In this document: in pieces, positions 44,601-52,447 of the stretch
Layout: the number at the start of each line of letters is the position of its first letter
Position numbering within the stretch: position 1 is the first letter of the stretch
Assembly: GCA_035654355.1 (NCBI GenBank)
Contig: DASRXC010000092.1
Location: 1-64,000, forward strand
Length of the DNA stretch: 64,000 nucleotides
From: JAFAHD01 sp035654355
Lineage (GTDB): Bacteria > Vulcanimicrobiota > Vulcanimicrobiia > Eremiobacterales > Eremiobacteraceae
Direction of reading: 5' to 3'
Notes under the pieces: model-generated
What the model saw: only the letters and a program-made list of their open reading frames with translations
Databases searched by the model: none
Told to the model about the DNA's origin: nothing
Made by a program: the position numbers and the translations under genes

Positions 44601-44948
44601 TCGGATCCGCGCGACCTGCTGCTGCACGTCGACGGCCGCAACATTGATGTCGGTGCCATAGTTGAATTGAACGCGCACGGTCGACTGACCGCGGAATGAG
44701 TTCGATTCGAGAATATCGATGCCCGAAACGCGGCTCACTGCGTTTTCGATCGGCCGAGTGATCGTGCTTTCAATCGTCTCTGGTGACGCGTTGCCATACG
44801 TCGTGCTGACGGTGACGACGGGCGGCGCGAATGCCGGCAGCAACGCGACAGCCAGCCGGGGCAGTGCGAACAGCCCAAGAATGATGATCGCCGCGGATAG
44901 CATCGTAACGGCGACCCGACGGTGAACGGCAAAGCTGGCTATCGACAT
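41700..44948 (-). CDS. RND-superfamily efflux transporter (AcrB/HAE1 type)
   Basis: A 1082-aa inner-membrane proton-driven pump that exports drugs or toxic compounds. It has the expected tandem architecture of twelve membrane helices and two large periplasmic loops. The proton-relay Asp pair is present in helix 4 (LAVGLIVDDAVVVIEN, about residues 400). Length is normal (1020-1080 aa). Odd point: neither the membrane-fusion protein nor an outer-membrane channel is encoded beside it, so it must use partners from elsewhere. ATG at 44948 with a weak AGGTC ribosome site; a macro-domain gene lies just upstream in the same direction. Confidence 0.94.
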   Translation of the reverse strand: MSIASFAVHRRVAVTMLSAAIIILGLFALPRLAVALLPAFAPPVVTVSTTYGNASPETIESTITRPIENAVSRVSGIDILESNSFRGQSTVRVQFNYGTDINVAAVDVQQQVARIRATLPNDPLLQEPQIIKADPNATPVLVLHVADPTRTSRDLSDIIVNQLSDELASVQGVGSVGVDGITQRAVMIEPDEHRLAALGLPIDALLNRIKNENVDLPAGVIKIGPTEYGIRTNALYAAPDQIANTIVAVSGGMPIQLRDVARVTDSIQEQRIFARVNGSPSVALTITAQPDANIVAVAQGLDAKVVEIQDRYPSMHFSTLLDQREFILTALTSLRHTAIYGAILAVLIILIFLHSWRATIIAAVSLPISILGTLFVMYATHQTVNVMTLGGLTLAVGLIVDDAVVVIENISRFLRTGMSPKDAAEGATSQIIGAVVASTITVVTVFFPLLMVPGQQGLIFGPFALVVMSAVAISLIVAVTTVPALSTEMLRRQGVDVSEAARAQETTGFAGRFESAYRRFEDAYRRALAYCVDRPGLILGAGVAVLAVTVGALALGVVPSEIFPPSDSRFVQFDLQAPNGIALANMDHISRSVESALRQDPRVVAVAAIVGETGSGNNTRSITNRASVQVALRPGTTGPQASAFVREWRALLNRGEGRTAQYLSPQQHADVRLAMIGTIARGQTIDIVQRQISQHQTALELEIFGPDINRLQTIADGVMAAIAQIPGVGDPDKNVNNSQPEINVSIDRTRLMMSGLGTGDLAQLLSTATNGTIASYYQINGIQYPIIVELAPSQRRSFSALQGMQFTPQTTNGLPAFGTLANVATLTAGYGPTGISREDRQRRIEIGAPISDRPLGPIIADAGKVMRSYPLPQGYRWEYGPEIQRGETSFNAMWLAIGLAVVLIYMLLAAQFESYLDPLVIMVSVPLSLVGIVASLLLTHRAFGLPAFIGSLMLVGIAVKNAILVIEFTKQLREEGVDARDALLRAGPIRLRPILMTTFATIGGMLPLAIGIEAGSSTQAPLATVVIGGLVASTFLSLLVVPTLYLWTARRFGGDFRSRRRPPVIPSSTSDLAQEPPAPSPI

Positions 44949-45018
44949 GTGTTCAGGTTGACCTACAAGCGGTTACTTTTATCTCCGGAGTAGGCTATCC
45001 CACAAGTTCGGTGCGACG

Positions 45019-45540
45019 TTAAGGATTGATTGTCTCCAATACTCGTGCGTACACGTCTAGATCCGCAGCTGAGAAAAGCACAAACGTGACCTGCCGCGTT
45101 CGTCCATCGCGAGCAAGATCCATGACGGCTTGCAAGGCGATCGGCGCCGCTTGCTCGATTGGGTAGCCATAAACCCCAGTGCCCAGAGAGGGAAACGCGA
45201 TCGAAGAGACATCGTGCTCGTCGGCAAGTTTGAGACTGGCGAGGTATGCGCCGCGCAACAACCGCGCGTCATCCGCTGAGCCTTCGTAGATCGGCGCCAC
45301 TGCATGGATGACATATTTCGCAGGAAGTTTGCCGGCGGCGGTGACGACGGCGCTGCCCGTTGGACATCCACCTAAACGCGCACACTCATCGAAGATCTCA
45401 CGTCCACCCGCGCGCAAGATCGCACCGCAAACACCCGCACCGGGCGCGAGCGCGCTGTTCGCGGCATTGACGATCGCGTCAGCGGCTACGGTCGTGATGT
45501 CGCCTTTGCGTAATTCGATCTCGGTGTTGGCGATTCGCAT
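45019..45540 (-). CDS. Macro-domain protein (ADP-ribose / O-acetyl-ADP-ribose binding or hydrolysis)
   Basis: A 173-aa single macro domain of the YmdB/AF1521 type. The ligand loops are DAIVNAANSALAPGAGVCGAI (about residues 20-40), where Asn and the glycine-rich turn contact ADP-ribose, and PSLGTGVYGYP (about 122-132). Such proteins deacetylate O-acetyl-ADP-ribose or remove ADP-ribose from substrates. The ATG at 45540 is taken because it starts immediately before the family's first strand. Its downstream neighbour on the same strand is the RND pump, 70 bases away. Confidence 0.88.
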   Translation of the reverse strand: MRIANTEIELRKGDITTVAADAIVNAANSALAPGAGVCGAILRAGGREIFDECARLGGCPTGSAVVTAAGKLPAKYVIHAVAPIYEGSADDARLLRGAYLASLKLADEHDVSSIAFPSLGTGVYGYPIEQAAPIALQAVMDLARDGRTRQVTFVLFSAADLDVYARVLETINP

Positions 45541-45577
45541 AGCGTAGGCCGGTCGGTTTCTTGGGTACAAGACTTCT

Positions 45578-46060
45578 ATGAAAAAGATTGTATTTGCGAT
45601 GCTGGCCGGCCTGGTGCTGGCAGCGTCGCTTCCGGCCGTCGCGCGCGCCACGAACGACCCGTCGAAGGGCTGGCAGGACGTGCGAGCTCTCGTCGTACGT
45701 TTCAACGATGCGCAAAATGCGCATAACTTGGACGTGATCGGCGCGTTGATGACGGACTCGCCCACGTTTGAGTGGTCATTCGGCCAGTACCAGCAACACG
45801 GTCGCGACGCGGCGCTTGCCCAGTTGGCGGGCATGTACCAGCGCGCGGACTGGAGCGTTCTCCCGGACTACGGGAATCTTGACATACGTATGACAGGTTC
45901 GTCATCCGCGGACATCAACGTGCCCGTTCAATACAAGGTGTCGACCACTGCGCAGGACTCGACCCTGACAGCTCTGGTGCACGAGCAGGCCGTCAAGACC
46001 CCAGACGGGTGGCGGTTATCGAGCGTGCAGGTTCAGCCGGTTGAATCTACGGTTCAGTAG
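45578..46060 (+). CDS. Exported SnoaL/NTF2-like protein (putative)
   Basis: A 160-aa protein with a clear signal peptide (about residues 1-25, VARA end). The rest (about 33-155) resembles the NTF2-like cone fold of the SnoaL/DUF4440 group, with the opening helix VRALVVRFNDAQNAHNLDVI, then 'MTDSPTFEWSFG' and a C-terminal strand 'DGWRLSSVQVQPV'. No catalytic residues can be claimed. It is divergent from the macro-domain gene (37-base spacer), and the egtD frame begins 25 bases after its stop. Confidence 0.6.
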   Translation: MKKIVFAMLAGLVLAASLPAVARATNDPSKGWQDVRALVVRFNDAQNAHNLDVIGALMTDSPTFEWSFGQYQQHGRDAALAQLAGMYQRADWSVLPDYGNLDIRMTGSSSADINVPVQYKVSTTAQDSTLTALVHEQAVKTPDGWRLSSVQVQPVESTVQ

Positions 46061-46085
46061 CGTCCCGCGCGCGAAGCGAGTTCAA

Positions 46086-47042
46086 ATGGACAGGCGAGAA
46101 CCAGCGGCGATGGATTTTGCCGCCGAGGTCCGAGCGGGCCTCAGCGCTCACCCGAAGACCCTCCCGACCAAGTACCTCTACGACGACCTCGGGTCGGCGC
46201 TCTTCGAAGTCATCTGCCTGCTTCCTGAGTACTATCTCACGCGCGCCGAAGCGGCGATTTTGCGTGCGCACGCGCGCGACATCATCGATGCGGTCGGCGA
46301 CACGCTCGAGATCGTCGAGCTCGGCAGCGGGACTGCGACGAAAACGAGGCTGCTGCTTGACGCTGCGCTCACCCGTCAAGGTTCGCTGCGGTACAGCCCG
46401 ATCGACATCTCGCGCGGCGCGTTAGACCAAACGGTGCACGCGCTCAACGCCGAATATCCCGCGATTGAAGTCGATCCGCAGGTCGCCGACTATTACGAAG
46501 GCCTTCGACGCTTTTCGCGCAACGGCGTGGCGCGCGCGCTCGTGCTCTTCTTAGGATCGAACGTCGGCAACTTCGAGCCGTATGAGGCGCGACGCACGCT
46601 GCGCGCGGTGCGCGAAACGCTCAGGCCAAACGATGCGCTGCTGATCGGCGCGGACATGAAGAAGGACGTCGCAGCGCTCGAGGCAGCGTACAACGATAAG
46701 CTGGGCGTGACCGCCGCGTTCAACAAGAATCTGCTCGCTCGCATCAACCGGGAACTCGGCGGACACTTCGATCTCGATCAGTTCCGGCATCGCGCCATCT
46801 TCAACGCGCCAGAAGGCAGAATGGAGATGCATCTGGTGAGCGAGCGGCAACAGGACGTTTCGATCGATGGGATCCCGATGACGGTCCACTTCGAGCTGGG
46901 CGAGAGCATCCACACCGAATCATCGTACAAGTACGAGCAAGCACAGCTCGACGCGCTCGCTCAAGAGACCGGCTTTGCGCTCACCGAGACGTGGAGCGAT
47001 CCGACCGGCGCATTCACTTCGAACCTGCTGGTCGCTCGCTAG
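46086..47042 (+). CDS. egtD: L-histidine N-alpha-methyltransferase (EgtD)
   Basis: This SAM-dependent enzyme trimethylates histidine to hercynine, the first step of ergothioneine synthesis. The 318-aa protein matches the EgtD pattern: PTKYLYDDLGSALFEVI (about residues 23-39), EIVELGSGTATKTRLLL for SAM binding (about 77-93), and LGSNVGNFEP (about 155-164). ATG at 46086 with no strong ribosome site; an in-frame ATG at 46110 is also possible. No EgtB, EgtC or EgtE gene is nearby, so the pathway must be completed elsewhere in the genome. A terminator-like hairpin follows. Confidence 0.92.
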   Translation: MDRREPAAMDFAAEVRAGLSAHPKTLPTKYLYDDLGSALFEVICLLPEYYLTRAEAAILRAHARDIIDAVGDTLEIVELGSGTATKTRLLLDAALTRQGSLRYSPIDISRGALDQTVHALNAEYPAIEVDPQVADYYEGLRRFSRNGVARALVLFLGSNVGNFEPYEARRTLRAVRETLRPNDALLIGADMKKDVAALEAAYNDKLGVTAAFNKNLLARINRELGGHFDLDQFRHRAIFNAPEGRMEMHLVSERQQDVSIDGIPMTVHFELGESIHTESSYKYEQAQLDALAQETGFALTETWSDPTGAFTSNLLVAR

Positions 47043-47062
47043 CTCAAAACGCGCGCGCGAAT

Positions 47063-47100
47063 CCCGGAGGATCCTACCCCACGAGTGGTCCGGGCTTTTT
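47063..47100 (+). terminator. Terminator-like hairpin after egtD
   Basis: Arms CCCGGA / TCCGGG with inner CCAC / GTGG, followed by CTTTTT, lie 21 bases after the egtD stop and overlap the 3' end of the convergent oxidoreductase gene. The inner loop is asymmetric, so efficiency is uncertain. Confidence 0.55.
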
Positions 47101-48846
47101 GACGTAGCGTTTGATCACCGCATCTGACGTGTGGTACGCGAGCGCCCCGACCGTGCCGGTCGGATTGTAGCCGGCGTTCTGGGGAAACGCGCTCGCGCCG
47201 ACGACGAAGAGATTCGGTACGTCCCAACTCTGCAAGTATTTGTTCACCACGCTCGACTTGGGGTCGGCTCCCATGATCGCACCGCCCGTCGTATGCGTGC
47301 TTTGGTAGACTTGCGTCGTGTATTTGCCCTTGAGCGGGTGCGTGGCGACGTGGTCCGCGCCGATCGCCTTACCAAGTTTTTGTAGGACATCGGCCATGTA
47401 CGCGGATTGCTTCAACTCGTACGGGCCCCAATCAAAGGTCATGCGGATCAGCGGGAGGCCAAACGCGTCGCGATACGTCGGGTCAAGATCGAGATAATTC
47501 CCGCGGTACGATTGGACCCCGCCTTGCGCATTGACGCTAAAGGCGCGACTGTACCACTTCGCGACGGCTTCTTTCCAACCGGCACCCCAGGTGGGCGTTC
47601 CGGGAGGCGTGGGATGGTTTTGGATCGGGCGCCCACCGGTAGGATTGACGTTGATGTCAGCGCCCCCGATGAAGCCCAGGCCATGATGATCGAAATTGTC
47701 GCCGTTGAAGTCGTCGAAGACGAAGCCGTTGGCGCCCGAGCCCATGAACGGGTTGAAGGTCTTGTTCTCAAAGAAATACGTGCCGCCGGTGTTCGCCTGA
47801 TAGGCGTAGTTGCGGCCGACGTTTCCAGCCCGGGTTTTGGGATCGTAGGGCGTGCCGATCCCTGAAACCAGCATCAGTCGCACGTTGTTGAACACGAACG
47901 AAGTGAGAAAGATCATGTCAGCCGGCTGCTCGAACTCACGTCCAGCGCCGTCGACATAGGTCACGCTGACAGCGCGCCGGCGTGCGCTGTCAAGGTTGAT
48001 GCGCACGACGTTGACGCCGGTGCGCAGGTCATACCGCCCGGTCTTTTGCGCGACCGGAATGACGGCGAGCTGCGGACTCGATTTCGCGAACATCTCGCAT
48101 GCGAACCGTTCGCAGTAGCCGCAATACACGCACGCGCCGAACGTCGCGCCGTCCGGATTCGTGTAAGGTCTCGTCACATTGGCCGACGGCATGTTGAATG
48201 GGTGATATCCGAGTTTGGCCGCGGCGTCACGGAACAAGGAACCCTGATAGGTGACCTTCATCGGCGGGTTCGGGTAATCGCGCGAACGCGGTCCTTCAAA
48301 CGGATTGCCGCCGGGTTGGAGGGTGCCCTTGATGTTGCCGGCTTTGCCTGAGATGCCGGCCTGATACTCAAAGCGATCGAAGAACGGCTCGAGTTCGGCG
48401 TAGGTGATGCCCCAGTCTTGGCTCGTGCAGTCGGGCAGCAACATCGAAGCGCCGTAGCGAGCGATCGTCTTGCTGCGCGTCTCGAAATCCCATGGTAAGA
48501 AGCGCCAGGTCGTGCCGTTCCAGTGAACGCCCGCGCCGCCTAAGCCGTTTCCGGGCAAGAAGCCGACGAAATAGCGCAACGGCAACGCGGTTTGGCTCGA
48601 ATCGTTGCGGAACGTGACCGTTTCGACCGCGGCGTCTTGCATGAGCTTGAGACGCACCGCGTACGAAAGCTCGTCATGGATCTGCGGAACCTCGAAATCG
48701 GGCGACGTGTTGCGATAGTCGCCGCGTTCCAGGCCGACGACGTGCAAACCGGCTTTCGTCAGCTCAGCCGCGATGATGCCGCCGGTCCATCCAACGCCGA
48801 TGGTGAGGGCATCAACAGACTTCAGTTTGGTCGCCATCGCGCTCAC
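47074..48846 (-). CDS. GMC-type oxidoreductase, large subunit of a gluconate/glucose-dehydrogenase-like complex
   Basis: A 590-aa flavoprotein that would oxidise a sugar or sugar acid at the membrane. The FAD-binding start reads IGVGWTGGIIAAELTKAG (about residues 16-33), unusual in having Trp in the GxGxxG pattern but typical of gluconate dehydrogenases. The Cys cluster GACVYCGYCERFACE (about 239-253) fits the 3Fe-4S site of FAD-glucose dehydrogenases. The C-terminal HTTGGAIMG (about 515) and NPTGTVGALAYHTSD end the family core. GTG at 48846 overlaps the small-subunit stop. No signal peptide, so export should be by hitchhiking on the small subunit. No cytochrome c subunit is next to it. Confidence 0.9.
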   Translation of the reverse strand: MSAMATKLKSVDALTIGVGWTGGIIAAELTKAGLHVVGLERGDYRNTSPDFEVPQIHDELSYAVRLKLMQDAAVETVTFRNDSSQTALPLRYFVGFLPGNGLGGAGVHWNGTTWRFLPWDFETRSKTIARYGASMLLPDCTSQDWGITYAELEPFFDRFEYQAGISGKAGNIKGTLQPGGNPFEGPRSRDYPNPPMKVTYQGSLFRDAAAKLGYHPFNMPSANVTRPYTNPDGATFGACVYCGYCERFACEMFAKSSPQLAVIPVAQKTGRYDLRTGVNVVRINLDSARRRAVSVTYVDGAGREFEQPADMIFLTSFVFNNVRLMLVSGIGTPYDPKTRAGNVGRNYAYQANTGGTYFFENKTFNPFMGSGANGFVFDDFNGDNFDHHGLGFIGGADINVNPTGGRPIQNHPTPPGTPTWGAGWKEAVAKWYSRAFSVNAQGGVQSYRGNYLDLDPTYRDAFGLPLIRMTFDWGPYELKQSAYMADVLQKLGKAIGADHVATHPLKGKYTTQVYQSTHTTGGAIMGADPKSSVVNKYLQSWDVPNLFVVGASAFPQNAGYNPTGTVGALAYHTSDAVIKRYVKKPGPLVG

Positions 48847-49661
48847 CGTCCCTTCGTGCCGACCGCACGCCGATGCAGCGGACGCACGAGCGCGACATGC
48901 TTCGGGTCCATATCATCCTGTGCGAGGCCTTGCTGGACGTCGGAGATGCTCACGGGCGGCACGATGTAGGGCTGGCCGTAGTTCTGATCGATCAAGTTCG
49001 TGTACACGGCTGCGACTCCAGGGAATCCGATCATCTTCCAACCGGCCTTATCGCGATTTCCGCCGTACAGCGGATCGGCGAAGTAGCCTTCGATCGTGTT
49101 CTCGAGCAGCAGCGCAAAGAACGTCGCCGATGGCACGGTATCCAGATCGATCGTGCCTTGCTCGAGACCGTGAAGCACCTCATCTTGCTGCGCGCTCGTC
49201 AAACCAGAGAAATTCCCGTTGTACTTCTTTGTGCAATGCGCATCGACCGCGCGCATCGCAGTGCGATACAACTGCGCGGGCGTGAGCGCCAATTGGTAGC
49301 CTTGCTGCGGCGTGCCCGCTTGCCACGGCCCTTGGCGGTACATCCGGGCGCCGTTACCCCACGCGCCCGCCAGTTGGCCATCGATGTAATATGGCACACC
49401 CGCGGCGCTGGCCGCTGGACCCGGTGGGTCCGCAGGGATGATGCGATCGCACGCCGCTTCGATGAACGCCTGTTCTGGCGGCGTGAGGAACGTGTAGGCT
49501 TCGGGTTCTGTGAGCGCCTTGTTCGGTTGAGCGCTGTTTGAGGGTGCGGCGGAGGCTCCCGTCGACGATGAAGGCGCCGTCGAGGAACATCCGGTCGCGA
49601 GCGTTGCACCGAGAAGGCTTACGATGGCGACGAATTCGCGACGCTTGATTTCATCGGCCAT
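48843..49661 (-). CDS. Gluconate 2-dehydrogenase subunit 3 family protein (Tat/lipoprotein-type)
   Basis: A 272-aa accessory subunit. The N-terminus has a twin-arginine pattern (KRREFVA, about residues 6-12), a hydrophobic stretch and a lipobox-like LATGC (Cys about 25), followed by a Ser/Ala/Pro-rich linker. The body matches the gluconate dehydrogenase subunit 3 family (LTPPEQAFIEAACDRIIPADPPGP, from about residue 58). It probably carries the folded GMC subunit across the membrane by Tat and keeps it anchored. ATG at 49661 with AAAGGCGG before it; the stop overlaps the GMC start (GTGA). Confidence 0.85.
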   Translation of the reverse strand: MADEIKRREFVAIVSLLGATLATGCSSTAPSSSTGASAAPSNSAQPNKALTEPEAYTFLTPPEQAFIEAACDRIIPADPPGPAASAAGVPYYIDGQLAGAWGNGARMYRQGPWQAGTPQQGYQLALTPAQLYRTAMRAVDAHCTKKYNGNFSGLTSAQQDEVLHGLEQGTIDLDTVPSATFFALLLENTIEGYFADPLYGGNRDKAGWKMIGFPGVAAVYTNLIDQNYGQPYIVPPVSISDVQQGLAQDDMDPKHVALVRPLHRRAVGTKGR

Positions 49662-49769
49662 GGTATCCGCCTTTCGCGACACAGGCAGCGAGGTTCGCAG
49701 GTGTACGCGCGTCGCTTAGCCGGCTCCTACGACGCTGCTAAGGTGAAGCAACCTACAGCGCGCGCACAC

Positions 49770-50810
49770 TTATTCCGTAATGCCGACTTTGAGAAGCAGA
49801 CGCGGGTTCGTGATGAACGATTGACACGAGAACGAATGGGGCACGACGCCGCTTTTCACAAACTCGGCCGGTCCAATTCCGTACGCCTCCTCGACGAAGA
49901 TCGCGAACGGTTTTGAACGGTCCCATCCTTTGAGCAAGTTATCGATCGGCCACGTCTGCGTGCCACCGCTATACGAAAACTTTCCGTTCAACATGCCATT
50001 GTCGGAGATCCAGTTGGCGCTCTGCCAGCTGCCGGACGCCCGGTTGAGCTGCGCGCAGCTGTGGCTGGAGTCGTATGGACCCTTGTCATACGCGAAGCTC
50101 GCACCGAACAGGCTATTGCCGCCCAGCGGCGAGAGGTTAAACGAATATGCGGCGCGCTGAAAGTTATTGACCTGGCTCTGATTCGTGCTGTCAAAGGTGC
50201 CGCCGACGACGAACGGCGTGTTCTTGGTCGCCGGAAAGCTTTTGATCTGGGGATTGTTGTCGCTGTAGAGCACCCAGTACTGCCGGGTATAGCCGCGCGC
50301 CACGTCAGCCTTCACGGTGAGCACGGTCGTCGTCGCATGGATGCATATGTGCGGGCTCGGTTTGGATTCAGCGCCGGCGTGATTGGGAGCAGCATAGGCG
50401 GTCACATAATAGCACGTGCCGCTGTGAGGGGTGTTTTCAATGATCACCGCCACCGGTGTTGAATCGATCGCCTTGGGCGGCGACCCGGCAAGCCACACGT
50501 GATAGCCACCAAGTCCGCAATTCGCGCCATGGCAGCTCCATGACCAGAAGATCGAGACGTATTTCCCCGTCTTTAACTGCGCGCAGAAGTTAGCGCTGCC
50601 GCCGGCGTGGACGCATCGCTGCGGGTCGGTCGTGTAGTGCGGTGCTTGAGGCGCGGGGAGCGCCGGCGTAGGCGTTGGATGCGCTGTTGCACGAGGCCGG
50701 GGCGTGTGGACGTTCGCACCCTGAAGGGTCCCTCCGGCCTGATTGGCGAGGCTTATTAGTGGAAGCGCTGTGGTGAGAACGAACGCGCCGAGAAGTCTTG
50801 CGATCTTCAT
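49770..50810 (-). CDS. Secreted protein of unknown function
   Basis: A 346-aa predicted exported protein. A signal peptide (about residues 1-22, ending in SLANQA) is followed by a Pro/Thr/Ala-rich linker to about residue 55. The body (about 60-346) is Ser/Asn/Tyr/Gly rich with several Cys (CVHAGGSANFCAQ, SWSCHGANCG, CHICIH-like), suggesting disulfides, and with fibronectin-like strand patterns (GTCYYVTAYAAPNHAG). I recognise no family. ATG at 50810 with GGAGGG upstream; it starts 17 bases after the ABC permease gene on the same strand, so it may be read as the last gene of that operon. Confidence 0.6.
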   Translation of the reverse strand: MKIARLLGAFVLTTALPLISLANQAGGTLQGANVHTPRPRATAHPTPTPALPAPQAPHYTTDPQRCVHAGGSANFCAQLKTGKYVSIFWSWSCHGANCGLGGYHVWLAGSPPKAIDSTPVAVIIENTPHSGTCYYVTAYAAPNHAGAESKPSPHICIHATTTVLTVKADVARGYTRQYWVLYSDNNPQIKSFPATKNTPFVVGGTFDSTNQSQVNNFQRAAYSFNLSPLGGNSLFGASFAYDKGPYDSSHSCAQLNRASGSWQSANWISDNGMLNGKFSYSGGTQTWPIDNLLKGWDRSKPFAIFVEEAYGIGPAEFVKSGVVPHSFSCQSFITNPRLLLKVGITE

Positions 50811-50827
50811 CGTTGCCCTCCGATCGC

Positions 50828-51460
50828 TCACGAGGTAGAAAGCGCTGCATGGCGTCGATAGCGCGCTTCGGCCCTGCGTAACGCAAAATCGACTGCGATC
50901 GCTAAGAGCGCGGAAACCAACGCGCCGGCAACCGCTTTGTTGGGATAGTCTTCTTGGATGCCGCCGAGCACAAGCGTGCCTAATCCTCCGGCATCGATCC
51001 ATGCCGCGACGTTTGCGATGCCGATGATCGAGACAGCTGCGATGCGGATGCCGCCCAACGCTACCGGCATGGCAAGCGGGCGTTCGACGAGCCAGAAGAG
51101 TTGCCAGGAGTTCATCCCCATTCCGCGGGCAGCCTCCCGCGCCGCGGGATCGACGCCTTGTATGCCTGCCGCGATGTTGCGGACAAGAATCATCTGCGCG
51201 TAGGCTGCGAGTCCGACCACTGCGGTGGCGAAACCGAGTCCGAGCGCTGGGATCAGCAGCGCGAACAATGCGAGGCTTGGAATCGTGTAGACGATTCCGA
51301 GCACGCCATAAAGCGGACCGCGCGCAGCCGGCGAACGCGCCGCGAGCACGCCGAGCGGAATCGCGATGGCAAGCGCGATCGCCAAGGCTGCGCCGCTCAA
51401 CCAGATGTGTTGCGCAAGCGCTTTCGCAACGATGGCAGGATGCGCGAGCAGGTACTGCAC
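50828..51460 (-). CDS. Osmoprotectant ABC transporter permease (OpuCB/ProW family)
   Basis: A 210-aa integral membrane permease with about five to six helices and the coupling-helix pattern DPAAREAARGMGM (about residues 112-124). It belongs to the glycine-betaine/choline/carnitine uptake group and is the first of two permeases of the transporter encoded here. Its start lies three bases after the ATPase gene on the same strand. Together with the ATPase, binding protein and second permease it makes a complete four-component system. Confidence 0.88.
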   Translation of the reverse strand: MQYLLAHPAIVAKALAQHIWLSGAALAIALAIAIPLGVLAARSPAARGPLYGVLGIVYTIPSLALFALLIPALGLGFATAVVGLAAYAQMILVRNIAAGIQGVDPAAREAARGMGMNSWQLFWLVERPLAMPVALGGIRIAAVSIIGIANVAAWIDAGGLGTLVLGGIQEDYPNKAVAGALVSALLAIAVDFALRRAEARYRRHAALSTS

Positions 51461-51463
51461 AGG

Positions 51464-52447
51464 CTAGTCTTTCTTGGTCGCCGGGCGGGCGGCGCGTTGC
51501 AGATCGGCGAGGGCGATCGCGCCGAGCGGCGCACCGCCGGAATCGACCACAAGCAGTGACCCGACGCCGGCTTGCATCATAAGCGAGAGCGCTGTGCGCA
51601 AGTCGCGATCGGCCGAGATCCGATAGCCGGTCGAAGGCGCCGGCGTTTCACCACGTCTCATCGCCGACTCGACGCGCATCACCGAGAAGCGGCGCATCAC
51701 GTCTTCAGCATCGAGCAGCGCTGCGACAAACGCATTGGCAGGTCCGGTGATGATGTCGAACGGCGTCCCTGATTGCTCGACTCGGCCGGCACGCATCACG
51801 ACGAGCAGATCTGCAAGTCGCAGCGCCTCACTGACGTCGTGCGTCACGAAGAGCACCGTCTTACGAAGCCGCGCATGAAGTTCTGAGAGCTCATGCTGAA
51901 GCCGGTCGCGCTCGATCGCATCCAGCGCGCCGAACGGCTCGTCCATGAGCATGATCTGAGGATCGGCGGCCAGCGCGCGCGCTAAACCCACGCGCTGTGC
52001 TTGTCCGCCGGACAATTGGGCTGGGTAGCGATCCCGAAACCGTTCCGGCTCGAGATGGACGAGCGCGAGCAGTTCGTCGGTACGCGCGTCGATGCGTGCG
52101 CGGTCCCATCCAAGCAGCGAGGGCACCACCGCGATATTCGACGCTACCGTCATGTGCGGGAACAGGCCGACGTTTTGGATGACGTAGCCGATGCCGCGGC
52201 GCAGCACGACCGGGTCGACGGCCTCGACGTCGGAGCCATCCACAAAGATCTTCCCTGACGTCGGTTCGTACAAGCGGTTCACCGTCTTGAGCAGCGTCGT
52301 CTTGCCGCTGCCCGATGGTCCGACCAGCACGGTGAACGACCCGCGCGGCACGACGAGGTCGACGTCATTGACCGCGTGCTCGCCGCCCGGAAACGTTTTG
52401 ACGACGTGCTCGAACGCGACGGCCGGTGCGGCGTCAGTCGCCGTCAA
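51464..52447 (-). CDS. Osmoprotectant ABC transporter ATP-binding protein with CBS segment (OpuCA family)
   Basis: A 327-aa ATPase. Walker A GPSGSGKTT (about residues 42-50), Q-loop YVIQNVGLFPHMT, signature LSGGQAQRVGLARAL, Walker B LMDEPFGALD and switch His in VTHDVSEAL are all canonical. The C-terminal ~70 residues contain one CBS-like motif (ALSLMMQAGVGSLLVVD), as in OpuA/OpuC proteins where it senses ionic strength. The start is TTG at 52447, overlapping the binding-protein stop (TTGA), so the three genes are translationally linked. Confidence 0.93.
   Translation of the reverse strand: MTATDAAPAVAFEHVVKTFPGGEHAVNDVDLVVPRGSFTVLVGPSGSGKTTLLKTVNRLYEPTSGKIFVDGSDVEAVDPVVLRRGIGYVIQNVGLFPHMTVASNIAVVPSLLGWDRARIDARTDELLALVHLEPERFRDRYPAQLSGGQAQRVGLARALAADPQIMLMDEPFGALDAIERDRLQHELSELHARLRKTVLFVTHDVSEALRLADLLVVMRAGRVEQSGTPFDIITGPANAFVAALLDAEDVMRRFSVMRVESAMRRGETPAPSTGYRISADRDLRTALSLMMQAGVGSLLVVDSGGAPLGAIALADLQRAARPATKKD

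Noticed and set aside
49662..49769. A small gene or RNA between the two minus-strand genes
   Set aside because: No frame with a ribosome site and no stable hairpin with a T-run; it most likely holds the promoter of the dehydrogenase pair.
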